A stretch of DNA of 64,000 nt from Prunus persica (GCF_000346465.2 NC_034009.1:21786706-21850705), one strand, 5' to 3'. Positions 47,401-59,293 are shown, counted from the first letter of the stretch. The notes: a model not told the origin generated them from the sequence alone. Translations and numbers: made by a program.

Positions 47401-48053
47401 TTGAAGCCATGGATCTAGATGCTCAATTGGATAGATTGGAGAAACTCAGCTCTCCTCCAGGCAGGGCAAAATCTAGGGCAGTGGAGGAGGCCATGGAGAG
47501 GTTGAAAATCTGGCAGTCCACTGAGCTGGAGTTTGACCAAGACTAGGATGCCTTTGATCAGCTGATGAAGGACTTGGACCTGCTACACAGACAGAACATG
47601 GCTCCGAAGCCTATTCTTGAGATGGGCCTAAGCTTAGCCAGAGATGTGCTCAAGTTGCATGATCGTTATGAGGATCTCAGGCCCACCTTCAAGACTTCTG
47701 AGTTCTGTAAGGCCACTCATGAAGCCAACCTAGCTGATTTTGCAAAGCAGAAAGCAGAACTGGACCAGATGGTGGCAGGATACAAGGAAGCCAGGGCTAC
47801 CGTAGACAAGCTGGAGAAGCAAATTGAAGAGCTCCAAAAACAGCTGGCAGAGTGCAGGGAGGTGCAGAGCAGGCTTGGGGCTGGACTGAGTTCTAAGACC
47901 AAGGCTACCTTCCTTGTGCAAAGCATGGTTGCAGCCTCCAAGCCAGCCTTGGAAATTGCAGAGGCTTCACTTCATCAGGGGGTGTTGCTCCAGAAAGAGC
48001 TCTCTGTTAAGAAGGCGAACCTGCAGGAAACCCTTAGGAAACTAGGGTTTTAG
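44452..48053 (+). pseudogene. Antisense plant-mobile-domain (PMD) gene of Tat element
   Basis: A multi-exon gene opposite to the element. Exon 1 (44452-46115) holds a plant mobile domain (PF10536-like), for example YGGHWRRAEIYDAILLSKQS, LDMAQIFGFRPHGRP and LNLSAPGAFWMIQIWLQVYF. Short exons follow: 46190-46246, 46324-46495, 46572-46786, 46861-47112, about 47192-47260, and 47334-48053. The last encodes a coiled coil (YKEARATVDKLEKQIEELQK). Breaks: a run of four C at 44,460-44,463 puts the ATG out of frame, and there are in-frame stops at 45269-45271 (TAA) and 47544-47546 (TAG). Antisense PMD-like ORFs between pol and the 3' LTR are known in Tat elements; host PMD proteins (MAIN, MAIL1) act in silencing and gene expression in the nucleus. 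The element gene's role is unknown. Confidence 0.8.
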
Positions 48054-48260
48054 TTTTTTTCTATTTTTAGCTTCTTTATTGTTTGAACAATTTTGCCGCG
48101 AGGGTGGCTATTTTTATATAAGCTTATTTATTTGTCGCCCTTAAATAGCATTTTACTACTTTTCATTTACTCTTAATGCAACAACTGGACACAGTATTGA
48201 AAGTAAAAACAAAACAACTTTAAAGCAAAAATGGATCCAAACAAACAAAAAGAAAAAGGG

Positions 48261-49894
48261 TCAGTCTTGTTCCTTTTCTATCCCAGGGTCTGTTTGTACA
48301 GCCTGCGAATCCCACATGGTTGGATAGAATTTCTTTAACCATTTGCCATTGATTGGGGCAGTATGAATAACTTCATCTTGGTCCTGCAATCTATATGCCC
48401 CCATTCCGAGGATCTGGTTAATTACAAAAGGGCCTTCCCATGTAGGTGACCATTTCCCATATCCAGCTATGTGTGCTCCAAGGGGCAGAATTGCCTTCCA
48501 AACTATTTCTCCCTCTTCAAAACTCTTGTTTCTGACTCTTTTGTTGTAGGCTCTCGACACAGCCTGTTTTCTTGCTAAGAGTTTGTTGAGGGTGTCAATC
48601 TTGCTTGCATCCAATTCTTCCAATTCCAGCAACATGGCTTGAGAGTAGTCTTCTTCAGTGAGACCGTGCTGGTGAGCAATTCTAAGAGACTGGACTGCTA
48701 TCTCCATGGGAAAAATTGCATCATGGCCGTAGGTTAGAGCATAGGGGGTCATGCCAGTTGCTTCTCTTTTTGAAGTTCTGTATGCCCATAAAGTCTCTGA
48801 TAACTTCTCATGCCACTGTTTTGGATTCTTTTCCAGCATCTTTCTGATGATATTGATGATCACCTTGTTACTTGATTCTGCCTGTCCATTAGCTTGAGCA
48901 TAGTAAGGAGTAGATTGAAGCAGTTTGAACTTGAATGTTTCTGCCATATCTAGCATATCCCTAGATATGAAAGAAGAACCCCTATCAGTTGTGATTGATT
49001 CTAGAATGCCAAACCTTTGTATGATTTGTTCTTCTATAAAGGTGATGATCTCTTGAGATGTTGTGGTTTTTACTGGCTTGGCCTCTACCCACTTGGTGAA
49101 ATAGGCTGTGGCAACAATAATAAAACAGTGCTGCTAGTTGCTGGCTGGGTAGATTTTGCCAATGAGATCCATTGCCTATCCCCTAAAAGGCCATGGTTTT
49201 ACCACTGGATTCATGGGAACCGAAGGAGCCTGCTGGATTGGGCCGTGCCTTTGACAGGCTTCACATCCCTTGGAATAGTTGATGCAATCCTTCATCATGG
49301 TTGGCCAGAAGTAGCCATACCTTCTGATTAACCACACATCTTTCTCCCTCCTTGGTGAGCTCCACAGATCCCCTCATGGGTTTCTCCCATGACTTTCATA
49401 TATTCTGTCTTCCCGAGGCACCTTAATAGCACCTCATCCTTACTTTTTCGGACCAAATCTTCATTCCACATGGGGTAGTTTGTAGCCATGATTCTGACTC
49501 TTTTCTTAGAGGGCAGAGTGGGATATCTTAAGTAAGTCATGATAGGCTCCCTCCAATCATCTTCAGTGATTAAGGCAGAATTGACTTCTATCTCCATCCC
49601 TCTAGTCAAAACAGATGGTAGACTTTTCCTTCCTATCTTGATGATCCTTTGGACGTAGTCTTCGGGCATTTGTATGCCTGATGCCACCTGAGCCAGTTCA
49701 TTGGCTGCAAAGTTTTCCTCCCTTGGGATGTGTTCCCAAGTAGCTTCTCTAAATTCTGTCAGCAGATTTCTAGCTGCTACTAGATATACAACCAGAGAAG
49801 GATTTAGACACTTGTATTCTCCAGCAATCTGTTTTAGGACAAGCATGGAATCTCCCAAGATCTCCACGGATTGGATTTCTAATTCTACCAACAT
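48261..49894 (-). pseudogene. pol: Tat pol 3' part: second RNase H end and integrase
   Basis: 49,894 to 49,328 encodes the end of the archaeal-type RNase H (VEILGDSMLVLKQI, EENFAANELAQVA) and the start of integrase (THEGICGAHQGGRKM). The zinc-finger and core follow with stops (CEACQRHGPIQQAP, AMDLIGKI, TDRGSSFIS). The last segment (48,956-48,261) contains the third catalytic residue in QANGQAESSNK and the C-terminal domain. At least one frameshift joins the two segments. Its 3' end faces that of the PMD gene, 207 bp away. Confidence 0.88.
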
Positions 49895-51867
49895 CTCGAG
49901 CCTATAATCAAAGCTTCATACTCGGCCCTGTTGTTGGTGCACTGGAAATCTAACTGGAAGGAATAGCAATACCTGACCCCTAATGGTTCTTCCAGAACAA
50001 TCTCGGCTCCTGAAGCCTTATCTATCTTTGATCCATCAAAATATAATTTCCAAGGTGTAAGATGAATCGAATAGATTGGATTGTTAAGGCAAACATGAGC
50101 TCTAGTTAGCAGATCTGCATTTGCTATGTCCAAAGAATCCATGTTTTCAATTTCCTCTCCTGGGTGATCTGCTAAGAAGTCTGCCACAGCTTGGCCTTTG
50201 ACAGCTTTCTGGGGGACATACCTGAAGGTGAATTCTGTCAAAGCCAAAGTCCATTTCCCAATTCTGCCCCTCAGCATTGGTCTTGTTAGCATGTATTTGA
50301 TTAAGTCTGTCTTGGCAATGATGTAGATAGTATGTGGCAGTATGTAGTGCCTGAGTTTTACAGCAGTGAAATACAAGGCCAGGCAAAGCCTTTCTATTGC
50401 GGAATACCTTCTTTCCACTTCTGTTAATGTTCTGCTTAGATAGTAGACTGCTTGTTCCTTTCCTTCTTTGTTATCTTGAACTAGCAGACTTCCAATGGAT
50501 ACTTCTGATACAGATACATAGAGCTTGAGTGGTCTGCCTCTTTTTGGCGGAGACAGAACTGGTGGATTTGAGAGGTAATGCTTTATTTCCTGGAAAGCCT
50601 GTTGGTGCTGTTCTTCCCATTTGAATGTTTGTTCCTGCTTCAGCCTTAACAGGGAAGAAAAAGGTTGGATTTTTCCTGCAGAATTGGATATGAATCTCCT
50701 TAGAAAATTGATTTTTCCTAGGAGACTCTGAAGTTCCTTCTTGTTCCGAGGTGGTAGGGCTTCTATGATGGATTTTTCTTTATTTTTGTCAACCTCTATA
50801 CCTCTCTGGTGGACCAAGAATCCTAAGAAATTTCCTGCTTGGACTCCAAAAACACATTTTTTGGGGTTCATTTTTAGTTTGTGCTGCCTCATTCTTAGGA
50901 ATGCCTTTCTCAGGCTCGCTACGTGGTTTCCTTCCTTAGGGGATTTAATCACCACGTCATCTATGTATACTTCCAAGGAATGTCCTATCATATCATGAAA
51001 AATGGAATTCATTGCCCTTTGGTAGGTGGCCCCCACATTTCTCAAACCGAAAGGCATTACAGTATATTCGAAAGCACCTATATGTCCTGGGCACATAAAC
51101 GCTGTCTTGTGGATGTCTTGTTCTGCCATCATAATCTGGTTATAACCTGCATTGCCGTCCATGAAAGATAGCATCTAGTTATGGGCAGCTCTATCCACTA
51201 GCATGTCCGCCATTGGCATAGGATATTCGTCCTTGGGAGATGCCCCATTCAGATTTCTGTAATCCACGCAGATTCTAACTGCCCCTATTTTTCTTTTGAG
51301 AACAGGCACAATATTTGCTAACCAATCGGCATAGACAGCTGGCCTGATGAATCCTGCATTGAGTAGCCTTTCTATCTCTTCTTTGACCTTTAGTTTCGTG
51401 TCCATAGACATTCTTCTTCTGGCCTATTTAACCGGACGGTAGCCGTCTTTGATTGGCAGCTTATGCTCCGCTAACTGCCTGTCCAATCCTGGCATCTCGT
51501 GGTAATGCCAGGCAAAACAATCTCTGAACTCCTGCAAAAGTGCCATGAGTTCAGTCTTGAGTGGTTCCTTCAAAAGTGTGCTGATGAAAGTAGGCCTTGG
51601 ATCTTCTTCTGTCCCTAAGTTTATTTCATGTAGAGGATCCTCCACTTCTGGCAGGGAGTCATCCAGTGCTGCTGGTGCAAAATCTAATACTTCCTTCTGT
51701 AAAATTTCCTCCTCTTGTTCCTTTGTGCTTTCATGGGTGAATTCTGCCATATTGATGGCTGGATTCTGTATGAAAAGCCTCCTTTCTTTCCAGTATATCA
51801 ACAATCTTTTTGTGATGGATCGGATTGTTGCAGCTTGATCCTTATCCAGTTGGTTGAGACTAAACAT
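49885..51867 (-). pseudogene. pol: Tat pol: reverse transcriptase, RNase H and second RNase H
   Basis: Same-frame segments with stops at 51,424 and 51,175. RT motifs: LNAGFIRPAVYADWLANIV, VRICVDYRNLN, VMPFGLRNVGATYQRAMNS and YIDDVVIKS. RNase H: PLKLYVSVSEVSIGSLLVQ, where the usual first catalytic Asp seems replaced, and YYLSRTLTEVERRYSAIE. A second RNase H begins WKLYFDGSKIDKASGA and NNRAEYEALI. A frameshift near 49,890 separates it from the next segment. Confidence 0.9.
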
Positions 51868-52154
51868 CAGAGTTCTGGTAGTTCAGCACAAAAAGGTCTA
51901 TTCCAGTCTTCTAGAGAACTGGCTAGACCTTCTTCAATGAGTCTTTGGGCCGTGACACCATGGGGGCGGCCGTTCTGGTTGACTCTAAGGAAAGTGAAAG
52001 GACCGAGGTCATCATGATAATACCTTGCTTCAAAGCACATGGCAGAGGGCAGGAATGGCCGTGGATCGGCCTCTATAATCTCCATGCAGCCTTCTTCATT
52101 CCATAGTGCTAACTGCTAGTGGAGGGTGGAGGGAATACAAAGGCTCTGGTGAAT

Positions 52155-53186
52155 CTAATCCCTGCCAAGTAGTGCATTGTAGGTGGTGGAAGTAGTGTCT
52201 ATCACAAAGAATGCTATTTTCAACTCTTTGCTTCTGACTATGACATCCACGTCTAAGATGCCATGAATTTTTGTGACGGTTAAACGTGTTGGAATCAAAT
52301 CCTTCTCTGTTCTGCCCATCTTGGTCAGCATTCTGTGGGGTAATAGATTAATGGCTGCACCTCCATCTACCATGATCTTGGAAATAGGAATACCTCCAAG
52401 ATTTGCCGTTATAAACAAAGGCCTGAGGTGATTTGCCATTTCTCTGGTTGGTTTGGAGAAACAAAGTTGCTCTGTAGCTGGGTTTTTGGCTGTTCCGTCT
52501 GTCCTGGGATTGTCTGCTTGTCGTTCTGGTGGCTCCTTTGCTTCTGCCAATCTACATTCAAAGCTTTCCTGAGAGAGAACATCTCCTTCCAAAGTGCTTT
52601 CTTGTCCCTCGGCGGCCTTGAATTTACCTGGTAGGATGAATACCATGTTAATTCCTAGATCACCATGTAGCAGGTCTTCCAACTCTACGTCAAAAGCTTC
52701 TGTTTCTGTGTCCAGTTCTTCACCAAATTCCATTAGTTCTTCCCCGTATTCTTCCGTCCAGTCATCCTGCTCTATAGCTCCGAGGGGCTCATCTGCAGAT
52801 GGTTCGTAGTCCAATTGCTCTTCTTCATATTCCTCAGTGTAGTCGTCTTCTCCTTGTAGCGGGGTAGACCCGAATTTCTCTGGTGCCTGTATGGTGTCGG
52901 GATGACTGCCGAATGACGAGGTTAGATGGATAGGAGATCTGGCTGGCGGTTCTGTTTTTAGCAGTTCCCTTGACTGGCAAGTTTTCTGTTCTGTCTGGGG
53001 AAGTGTTTCAGGATTTTTTCCTTTCCTGGCAGAATTGGTTTTTGGATGTACTTGCGTATTATCCTGGCTCTTAAGATATGCGTAGTATTGCCTTTGGATT
53101 CTTCTTTTCTGAGTTCTGGTTAGCTCCAGAGTTGGTCTACCGCTTTTTCCTACGGAGTACCATCTACCCTTTATGATCGTTGCCAA
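52155..53186 (-). pseudogene. Tat protease region
   Basis: In frame with gag after the stop at 53,232. An acidic linker (EDDYTEEYEEEQLDYE) is followed by the aspartic protease: MVDGGAAINLLP with DGG in place of DSG/DTG, as is common in this lineage, and ALLGRD at the end, after which the frame stops at 52,155. The sequence from about 52,150 to 51,867 is the protease-RT link and carries a frameshift. Confidence 0.85.
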
Positions 53187-53231
53187 GGGCTTTTCATTTC
53201 CGGGTGTCTTGACTGGTATTTCCTTTCTGGG

Positions 53232-55457
53232 CTATTCCGTCCTCCTTTTGCTGTATTGTGTAGGCCTAAGACAGCTCTTCTGCCTTGTTTTGTCTCGGGA
53301 TGAGGTTCCAATCCTGTCGAAGACACTAGGTGTGGGTTGATTTTGTCTGTCTAGAACCACCTCTAACTCTGTTTCACATTTGCACTTGCTACAGAGCACC
53401 ACCCCAGCCGAGATGGTCGCTCTTGGTATTTGACTGGTTTCCCTTATGACTCTTCTGCCTCTGCTGCAACCAGCATCTGTCATTGGCTCAGTTTCCCTCT
53501 GTTCTGGCCAATTCAAGTTGACCATATTGACTTGTGGTTGAGGGAAAGGATCCGTCGTGACCGATTGAGGTTTTTCTGCCAGTTTCAACCTTCCTACCGT
53601 TATCCCTTCTTGTATTACGTCCCTGAAAACAACACAACTATTGGTAGAATGGTTCCAAGAGTTGTGCCACCTGCAGTACTGTCTGCCCTTGAGTTCTTCC
53701 GGCTTCGGTATTCTGTGAGGCGTTTCTATTGCCTTCTGCAGTAGCATTTCATCGAACAAGGCATCAACCTTGGTCAAATCAAAAGAGTAAACCTTGTTTT
53801 GCGTTGGCTTGTTGGGAACGAATCCTCCTGTGAATGGTGATGGCTTTTGGTCTTTAGGTGGCTTTGTAAGGGCTTTGCAACTAATGGGATGTTTTAGTTT
53901 TGCGATTTCTGCCACTGAAACCTCTTTCTCTTCTAATTCTTCTGCATCTTCTTGTGATTCCACCTCGATCAGGTGGACTGAAAAAGAAGGGGTTTTGTAG
54001 TATGTACCTTTGGAGGAGTTCCTCCTTTGCTGTTCTTCCCTAAGTAACTCTTCATATTTGGATGCCTTATCAGCCAGTTCTGCTAGGTCTCCGAACAACA
54101 TTCCGTCGAACCTCTTCCTGAGAGAGATTTTAAGGGCAGCTTGGGCCATCTGGATGAAGTGTCTTTCTTCCATAGGGATTCGGCACTTCATTTTGAGCTT
54201 TCTGAACCAGGTTATGAAATCTTGGGCCGATTCATCTTCACTTTGCTTGAGGGCAGCTAGATCACTGATGGTGACTTCTGGCTGAATCCTGTAATAGTAG
54301 TCATGGAAGACATTTTCCATCTGTTCCCATGTTTGAACAGAGTTAGCTGGCAGGCTGGTGTACCAGGTAAAAGCTTGTCCAGAGAGAGAGTTGCCGAAAA
54401 GCCTTAATTTCAGCAGAGGGTTGTTCTCAATAGCTATGCATTGGACGGAGAACCTGCCTATATGTTCAACTGAGGAAGCATGGGGGTCCTCCCCGTTGAA
54501 CAAAGTGAAGTTTGGTACTTTGAAACCTGGAGACAGCGGTATTTGATCGATATAGGCTGGGTAGGGCTTTCTGTAAGTAGGCCTTTCCCCTCTTCTAGCT
54601 TCGGGCTCCATGATTTCTCTGATCATTCTTTGCAATGCTCCTATGTCATTCAAAGCATTGACTGGGGGAAGATTTTGTCCCTGTTTTGGCTGGACGTAAT
54701 CGATCCTAGGCTCTGCTCTGTATGGTCTGGGTGGAGCTTCCTCCCTGCGCTCTTCCTGCTCTTCTATGTCTGGGTGATTCCTCCAGTTTGCCCCCGGCCT
54801 ATTCCTGTCATGATTAGCAAAAAGGTTATTCCCCCCTCTGCCTCTTCTCCCTCTTGCTGGTGGAGGGAATGGATTAGGGTTCATCCTTCTGGGTCTATAT
54901 GGCAATACTGCTGGTGGTTCAGGCAGAAGTGCCAAAGGTTGATCATGCGAGGCCACATGAGGTGGAATGGGCTGAGGTTCTGGCTGGTTCTGCTGAGCTA
55001 GTGCAAGGTCATCTGGTCGGGCTGGGGCTTCGTGTTCTTGATTAGGAAGGGCTCCTTCCCTCGGACCAGCCTGAATTTCTCTGTGGTCTAGTACTCTAGC
55101 TATCTGTGCAACTAGGGGGTTTTCCTGGTATGGCCATGCTAGTCCTGGCGGAGGGCCATAAGGGAGATCTAACTGCTGGATTACAGGATCCGGGTTTGGG
55201 ATTCTGGCCATGGCGGATTCTCGATCCTTCCGGAACTGTCTGTTAACCTGCCATTGCATCATGGCTGTCATGTTATTGAGAGTGTCCTGGCTCCTTTGTA
55301 CTGTGATTTCTTGTCGGAGCACTGACTCTTGTATTTGATTCATCCTTTTGGAGCCAGTCCTGGAATGTCTACTTCCTGTACTGCCGTGCGCTGATTGCCT
55401 AGCATCGCTTTCTTCTGACTCGAGGCCTTCCCTGAGATCCATCTTGTTTCTCTCCAT
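53232..55457 (-). CDS. gag: Tat Gag polyprotein (741 residues)
   Basis: The longest intact frame of the element, from an ATG 100 bp inside the LTR-PBS border. Residues 1-100 are charged. About 100-280 is Pro/Arg-rich with FANHDRNRPGANWRNHPDIE. The Retrotrans_gag capsid domain lies at about 320-430 (FNGEDPHASSVEHIGRF, AFTWYTSLPANSVQTWEQ). A zinc-binding-like YCRWHNSWNHSTNSC is near residue 600. It ends at a TAG (53,232) after which the same frame continues into protease. In intact Tat elements gag and pol are usually joined or separated by a stop, so this stop could be natural or a mutation. Confidence 0.85.
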   Translation of the reverse strand: MERNKMDLREGLESEESDARQSAHGSTGSRHSRTGSKRMNQIQESVLRQEITVQRSQDTLNNMTAMMQWQVNRQFRKDRESAMARIPNPDPVIQQLDLPYGPPPGLAWPYQENPLVAQIARVLDHREIQAGPREGALPNQEHEAPARPDDLALAQQNQPEPQPIPPHVASHDQPLALLPEPPAVLPYRPRRMNPNPFPPPARGRRGRGGNNLFANHDRNRPGANWRNHPDIEEQEERREEAPPRPYRAEPRIDYVQPKQGQNLPPVNALNDIGALQRMIREIMEPEARRGERPTYRKPYPAYIDQIPLSPGFKVPNFTLFNGEDPHASSVEHIGRFSVQCIAIENNPLLKLRLFGNSLSGQAFTWYTSLPANSVQTWEQMENVFHDYYYRIQPEVTISDLAALKQSEDESAQDFITWFRKLKMKCRIPMEERHFIQMAQAALKISLRKRFDGMLFGDLAELADKASKYEELLREEQQRRNSSKGTYYKTPSFSVHLIEVESQEDAEELEEKEVSVAEIAKLKHPISCKALTKPPKDQKPSPFTGGFVPNKPTQNKVYSFDLTKVDALFDEMLLQKAIETPHRIPKPEELKGRQYCRWHNSWNHSTNSCVVFRDVIQEGITVGRLKLAEKPQSVTTDPFPQPQVNMVNLNWPEQRETEPMTDAGCSRGRRVIRETSQIPRATISAGVVLCSKCKCETELEVVLDRQNQPTPSVFDRIGTSSRDKTRQKSCLRPTQYSKRRTE

Positions 55458-55536
55458 ATCTGGTGCGGGTTCTGGCTAGAGCTTCCGGTATTTGTAAATC
55501 TGTGAATGATTCTGTCAGAGTATGTATACTGAGAAG

Positions 55537-55556
55537 TCCCACTGGGCGTGCCAAAA
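55537..55556 (-). other. Primer-binding site of Tat element
   Basis: On the minus strand TTTTGGCACGCCCAGTGGGA directly follows the LTR end (TGAACA). The position and sequence type fit Tat-lineage primer sites; I did not assign the tRNA. Confidence 0.7.
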
Positions 55557-57122
55557 TGTTCACCCGTTTTGGTGTTTACTCCTGAGGTGGAAGGGCGAAG
55601 TTCCCCACTGGCTTGGAGACCATTGGTTGGTCGACAAGTCAGCTTTCTTTGGTGTGTGAGCGTGCCGCTACTAGCGATGTAAATCCTAGCAGACTTCTTT
55701 TTAGAGTGGATAACTTGCGCCCCAAGTTACTGACTTCTAAAACAAATGATTGTGAATTTGGGTGAGGAATATCTCCCAAGTAAGTTCTTTTCTTGCCTCA
55801 GACTAGTGAGGACTTTCATAATTTTATCTCAGTATCAAATGGTTGTTCTGGCCAGAACAGATAATAATAAAGTGGACTGTTTTAGGCAGAACTGCCTTTT
55901 ACAAAATTAAGAAGGGAGAAATCAACTCTAGAAAGACAAAAAGATGGCTGGAATCCCATTTCTGCCTGGGTAGAAACTTCTGATCCAGGCTGGACTGAGC
56001 TGTCAACAACTTCAACTGCTTAGCTTCAGCTGTAAATCGATACCAAAGTTCAATTTTGGCAGAGCTTTAATCTACTTCAAGCCTTGGGAGGCTTTTGAGC
56101 GGGCAGAACTACGGCTTCTTCAGTCTGAAGGGGCAGAAGTGGCTATTTTCGAAGGTCTGGTAGGCTAGGGATTGCACTACGAGCGTTGTTCTGCTTGAGC
56201 AGGACTCTTTATAAGTTTGCTGAGGTCTCCACGTTTGTGAAAACTCAAACTCTGCTTGCCTTGGCTTTTACAGAACCAAATTTGTAACGAGGGAGATCTC
56301 GTTTTAGAAGACTTATTTTCTAAGTCTGAACTTTGGAATTCTGATCTAAAGCTGGTTTCTCTTGGAATCCAAGTGAGCTTTTGGTTGTTTTTTTTGTTGT
56401 TTGTTTTTTTTGATTGATTGATGAATTGAGTGTCCGTTTGCTTCCTTGCCTATCTTCGTTTTTATAAGAGACCCTCTTAGGGAGGTGGCTTTTATTTAGA
56501 TTTTAATAATGGGCGGTAAAAAGATCTCCTATAATGTAAAGTAGAAGGGATTTTTATCAATCATGGCAGATAGGCTCTCAGTAGTCACCTCCTAAAGCAG
56601 TCCCTTCCCTGGTTTCCTGGGTTGCAGTTTTCTATTTCAACCACCGCCATTGTCTGTGTGGGCTAAATTTTATGGCGGTTGGTTTTTTTTTGTATTTTCT
56701 GAACAACTCCCTGTTTCCCGTTCTAACTTGGAAAGCGTGACCCGTGAATTCCTTGGAAGATGGTGTATTGCTTTGGAGCAAAATCTCCGAATATAGATGG
56801 GTTTTGATCTTCTGTTGGCAGTGTTTCAGAGATGTCCCTCTCATATTTTAACTTAGTTGGAATTGCTGACTTTTCAAAGCTGAGGTAGCCATGTGGGTGT
56901 GTTTTTTGTCCCTTGGGTTTGAACCCAACAAAAATTATGGGCTGATCCCTGAAGCCCAAATGACAGTTTGGTCTTTCTTGGGCTGGGGCCTTGTTTTTCC
57001 TGGCGTGAAGCCTAATCTGTCTGGATCCTAATTTTGTTATCCTCAAGCTTTTTGGGCTGGGCAGGTAATTTTACCATGGGCATGTCTTTTGATTTTTGGC
57101 ATGCCAAATTTAGGCCCAAACA
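55557..57122 (-). repeat. Tat element LTR (upstream copy in element sense)
   Basis: 1,566 bp; partner of 42,500-44,083. It contains TTTATAAGAG in plus orientation (near 56,460). Confidence 0.92.
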
Positions 57123-58203
57123 AGTAGTGAATTGGTGACGACCAACCAGTGTTACTGAGATACGGAGTTTTTTCTGGTTAGCTGGGTATTACCATCACTT
57201 CGTGGAAGGGTTCTCCACCATAGCGGCACCTCTCACCTATTTGACAAGGAAAGGAGTTAAGTTTGCGTGGTCAGATAAGTGTGAGGAGAGTTTTATCGAA
57301 CTCAAGACTAGGCGGACCACTGCTCCGGTTTTAGCACTTCCGGATGATAGTGGGAACTTCGTTATCTACAATGATGCGTCTCAACAAGGACTTGGGTGTG
57401 TGCTGATGCAGCATGGTAGGATGATCGCTTATGCTTCTAGACAACTGAAGAAGCATGAGTTGAATTACCCTGTTCATGATTTGGAACTTGCTGCAGTAGT
57501 TTTTGCCTTAAAGATTTGGCGACATTATCTTTACGGGGAAACATTCCATATCTTTACAGATCACAAAAGTTTAAAGTATTTATTCAACCAGAAGGAATTG
57601 AATTTGAGGCAAAGAAGGTGGTTAGAGTTGATAAAAGATTATGACTGTACCATCGAGCATCACCCAGGAAGAGCTAATGTTGTTGCGGATGCACTCAGTA
57701 GGAAATTTTCAAGATCTGTAGCTTATCTTCGAGAAAGGTATTTACCATTGATGGTAGAAATGAGGAAGCTCAGAGTTGGGCTAGATATGGATAATCAGGG
57801 AGCACTGTTAGCTACTTTTCATGTGGGACCAATGCTAGTAGAACGAATACTCGCAGCTCAATCCCAGGATCCTTTGATTTGCACACTGCGAGTGGAGGTT
57901 GAGAATGGCGATAGAACTGATTGTTCAGTAAGAAATGATGGAGCGTTAATGGTAGGTAATAGGTTATATGTCCCTAATGATGAAGTTTTAAAAAGGAAGA
58001 TTCTTGAGGAGGCCCATAAGTCGGTTTTTGCAATGCACCCTGGAAGCACAAAAATGTATCATACTCTGAGAGAGCACTACTGGTGGCCTTTTATGAAGAA
58101 AGAAATAGCAGAGTATGTTAGAAGGTGCCTCATTTGTCAGCAAGTGAAAGCTGAGCGACAGAAACCATCAGGGTTATTGCAACCACTTCCGATTCCTGAG
58201 TGA
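57123..58203 (+). pseudogene. pol: Chromovirus pol: RT end, RNase H, integrase zinc finger
   Basis: Resumes after the AGTAG duplication in the frame left at 42,499. A TGA lies at about 57,136. Next come [20 protein letters not shown], the RNase H ([45 protein letters not shown]) and the integrase HHCC region ([20 protein letters not shown], then [16 protein letters not shown]). It stops at TGA 58,201-58,203. Confidence 0.9.
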
Positions 58204-59261
58204 AAGTGGGAGCGGATTACGATGGATTTCGTGTTCAAGCTTCCTCGAACATAAAGTAAGCATGATGGAGTGTGGGTATCGTGGATCGACTCACCAAGTC
58301 TGCTCATTTTCTGCCGGTGAGAACAAATTATAGTTTGAACAAACTGGCTAAAATTTTCATTGATGAGATAGTGAGACTTCATAGAGTACCAGTATCCATT
58401 GTTTCATATCGAGACCCACGGTTTACATCCCGTTTTTGGACAAAATTGAATGAAGCTTTTGGAACCCAATTGCAATTTAGTACTGCATTTCACCCCCAGA
58501 CAGATGGTCAGTCTGAGAGGACAATTCAAACATTAAAAGATATGTTGAGGGCGTGTGCACTTCAATTTCGGGGTGATTGGGATGAGAAGTTACCACTTAT
58601 GGAGTTTGCTTATAATAACAGTTATCAAGTGAGTATCGGAATGTCTCTATTTGATGCCTTGTATGGGAAACAATGTAGAACTCCATTCTATTGGGATGAA
58701 GTGGATGAACACAGATTGGTAATATCTGAGGATGTTGAACTGACAAAGCAACAAGTGCAGATAATTAGAGAACGACTCGAGACAGCCCAAGACCGACAAA
58801 AGAGTTATGCTGACAATAGAAGGAAAGATCTTCAGTTTGAAGTTGGAGACTGGGTATTTTTGAAATTATCACCTTGGAAAGGTGTAGTGAGATTCGGGAA
58901 GCGGAGAAAACTAAGTCCTCGCTATATTAGACCCTATGAGATTATAGAGTGTGTGGGTCCAGTAGCTTACAGGCTTGCTTTGCCTGCAAATCTAGCACGA
59001 TTGCATGAGGTTTTCCACATCTCCATGCTCCGAAAGTATATTTCCGACCCTTTCCATGTTTTAGAGGAGCAACCAGTAGAATTGGAGGATGATTTCACTT
59101 ATGTAGAACAACCAGTTCAAATCTTGGGTTGGAAAACGCAAACGTTGCGGTCGAGAGAGATTCCACTTGTGAAGGTTTTATGGAGGAGTCATATTGTGGA
59201 AGAGGCTACATGGGAACCCGAAGACCAAATGCGAAAGCAGTACCTTCACCTCTTCGAGTGA
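58204..59261 (+). pseudogene. pol: Chromovirus integrase core and chromodomain
   Basis: After a stop at about 58,252 and a frameshift, the core runs open from 58,272 to 59,261. The first Asp is in IVDRLTKSAHFLP and the Glu in PQTDGQSERTIQ. The second catalytic Asp, expected in VSDRDPRF, is Tyr here (VSYRDPRF, codon 58,407-58,409). The C-terminus after FHISMLRKYI ends with a chromodomain (ILGWKTQTLRSREIPLVKVL, ATWEPEDQMR). Chromodomains steer chromovirus insertion to heterochromatin by binding modified histones. Confidence 0.92.
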
Positions 59262-59293
59262 CAGGTGCGTAAATTTTGAGGACGAAATTTTTA

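Larger units (their letters stand above)
42500..57122 (-). mobile_element. Tat-type Ty3/gypsy element nested in chromovirus pol
   Basis: Ends TGTTCACCC (42,500) and GGCCCAAACA (57,122), flanked by AGTAG (42,495-42,499 and 57,123-57,127). LTRs are 42,500-44,083 and 55,557-57,122. The element reads on the minus strand: upstream LTR at 55,557-57,122, PBS-like TTTTGGCACGCCCAGTGGGA just inside it, then gag, protease, RT, RNase H, a second archaeal-type RNase H and integrase down to 48,261. An antisense gene occupies 44,452-48,053. The second RNase H and extra antisense gene are features of the Tat lineage. Multiple stops and at least three frameshifts show that this copy is inactive. Confidence 0.93.

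Noticed and set aside
51545..54546. Plus-strand open frames opposite Tat gag-pol
   Set aside because: Shadows of the Gag, protease and RT coding strand; no recognisable domain.
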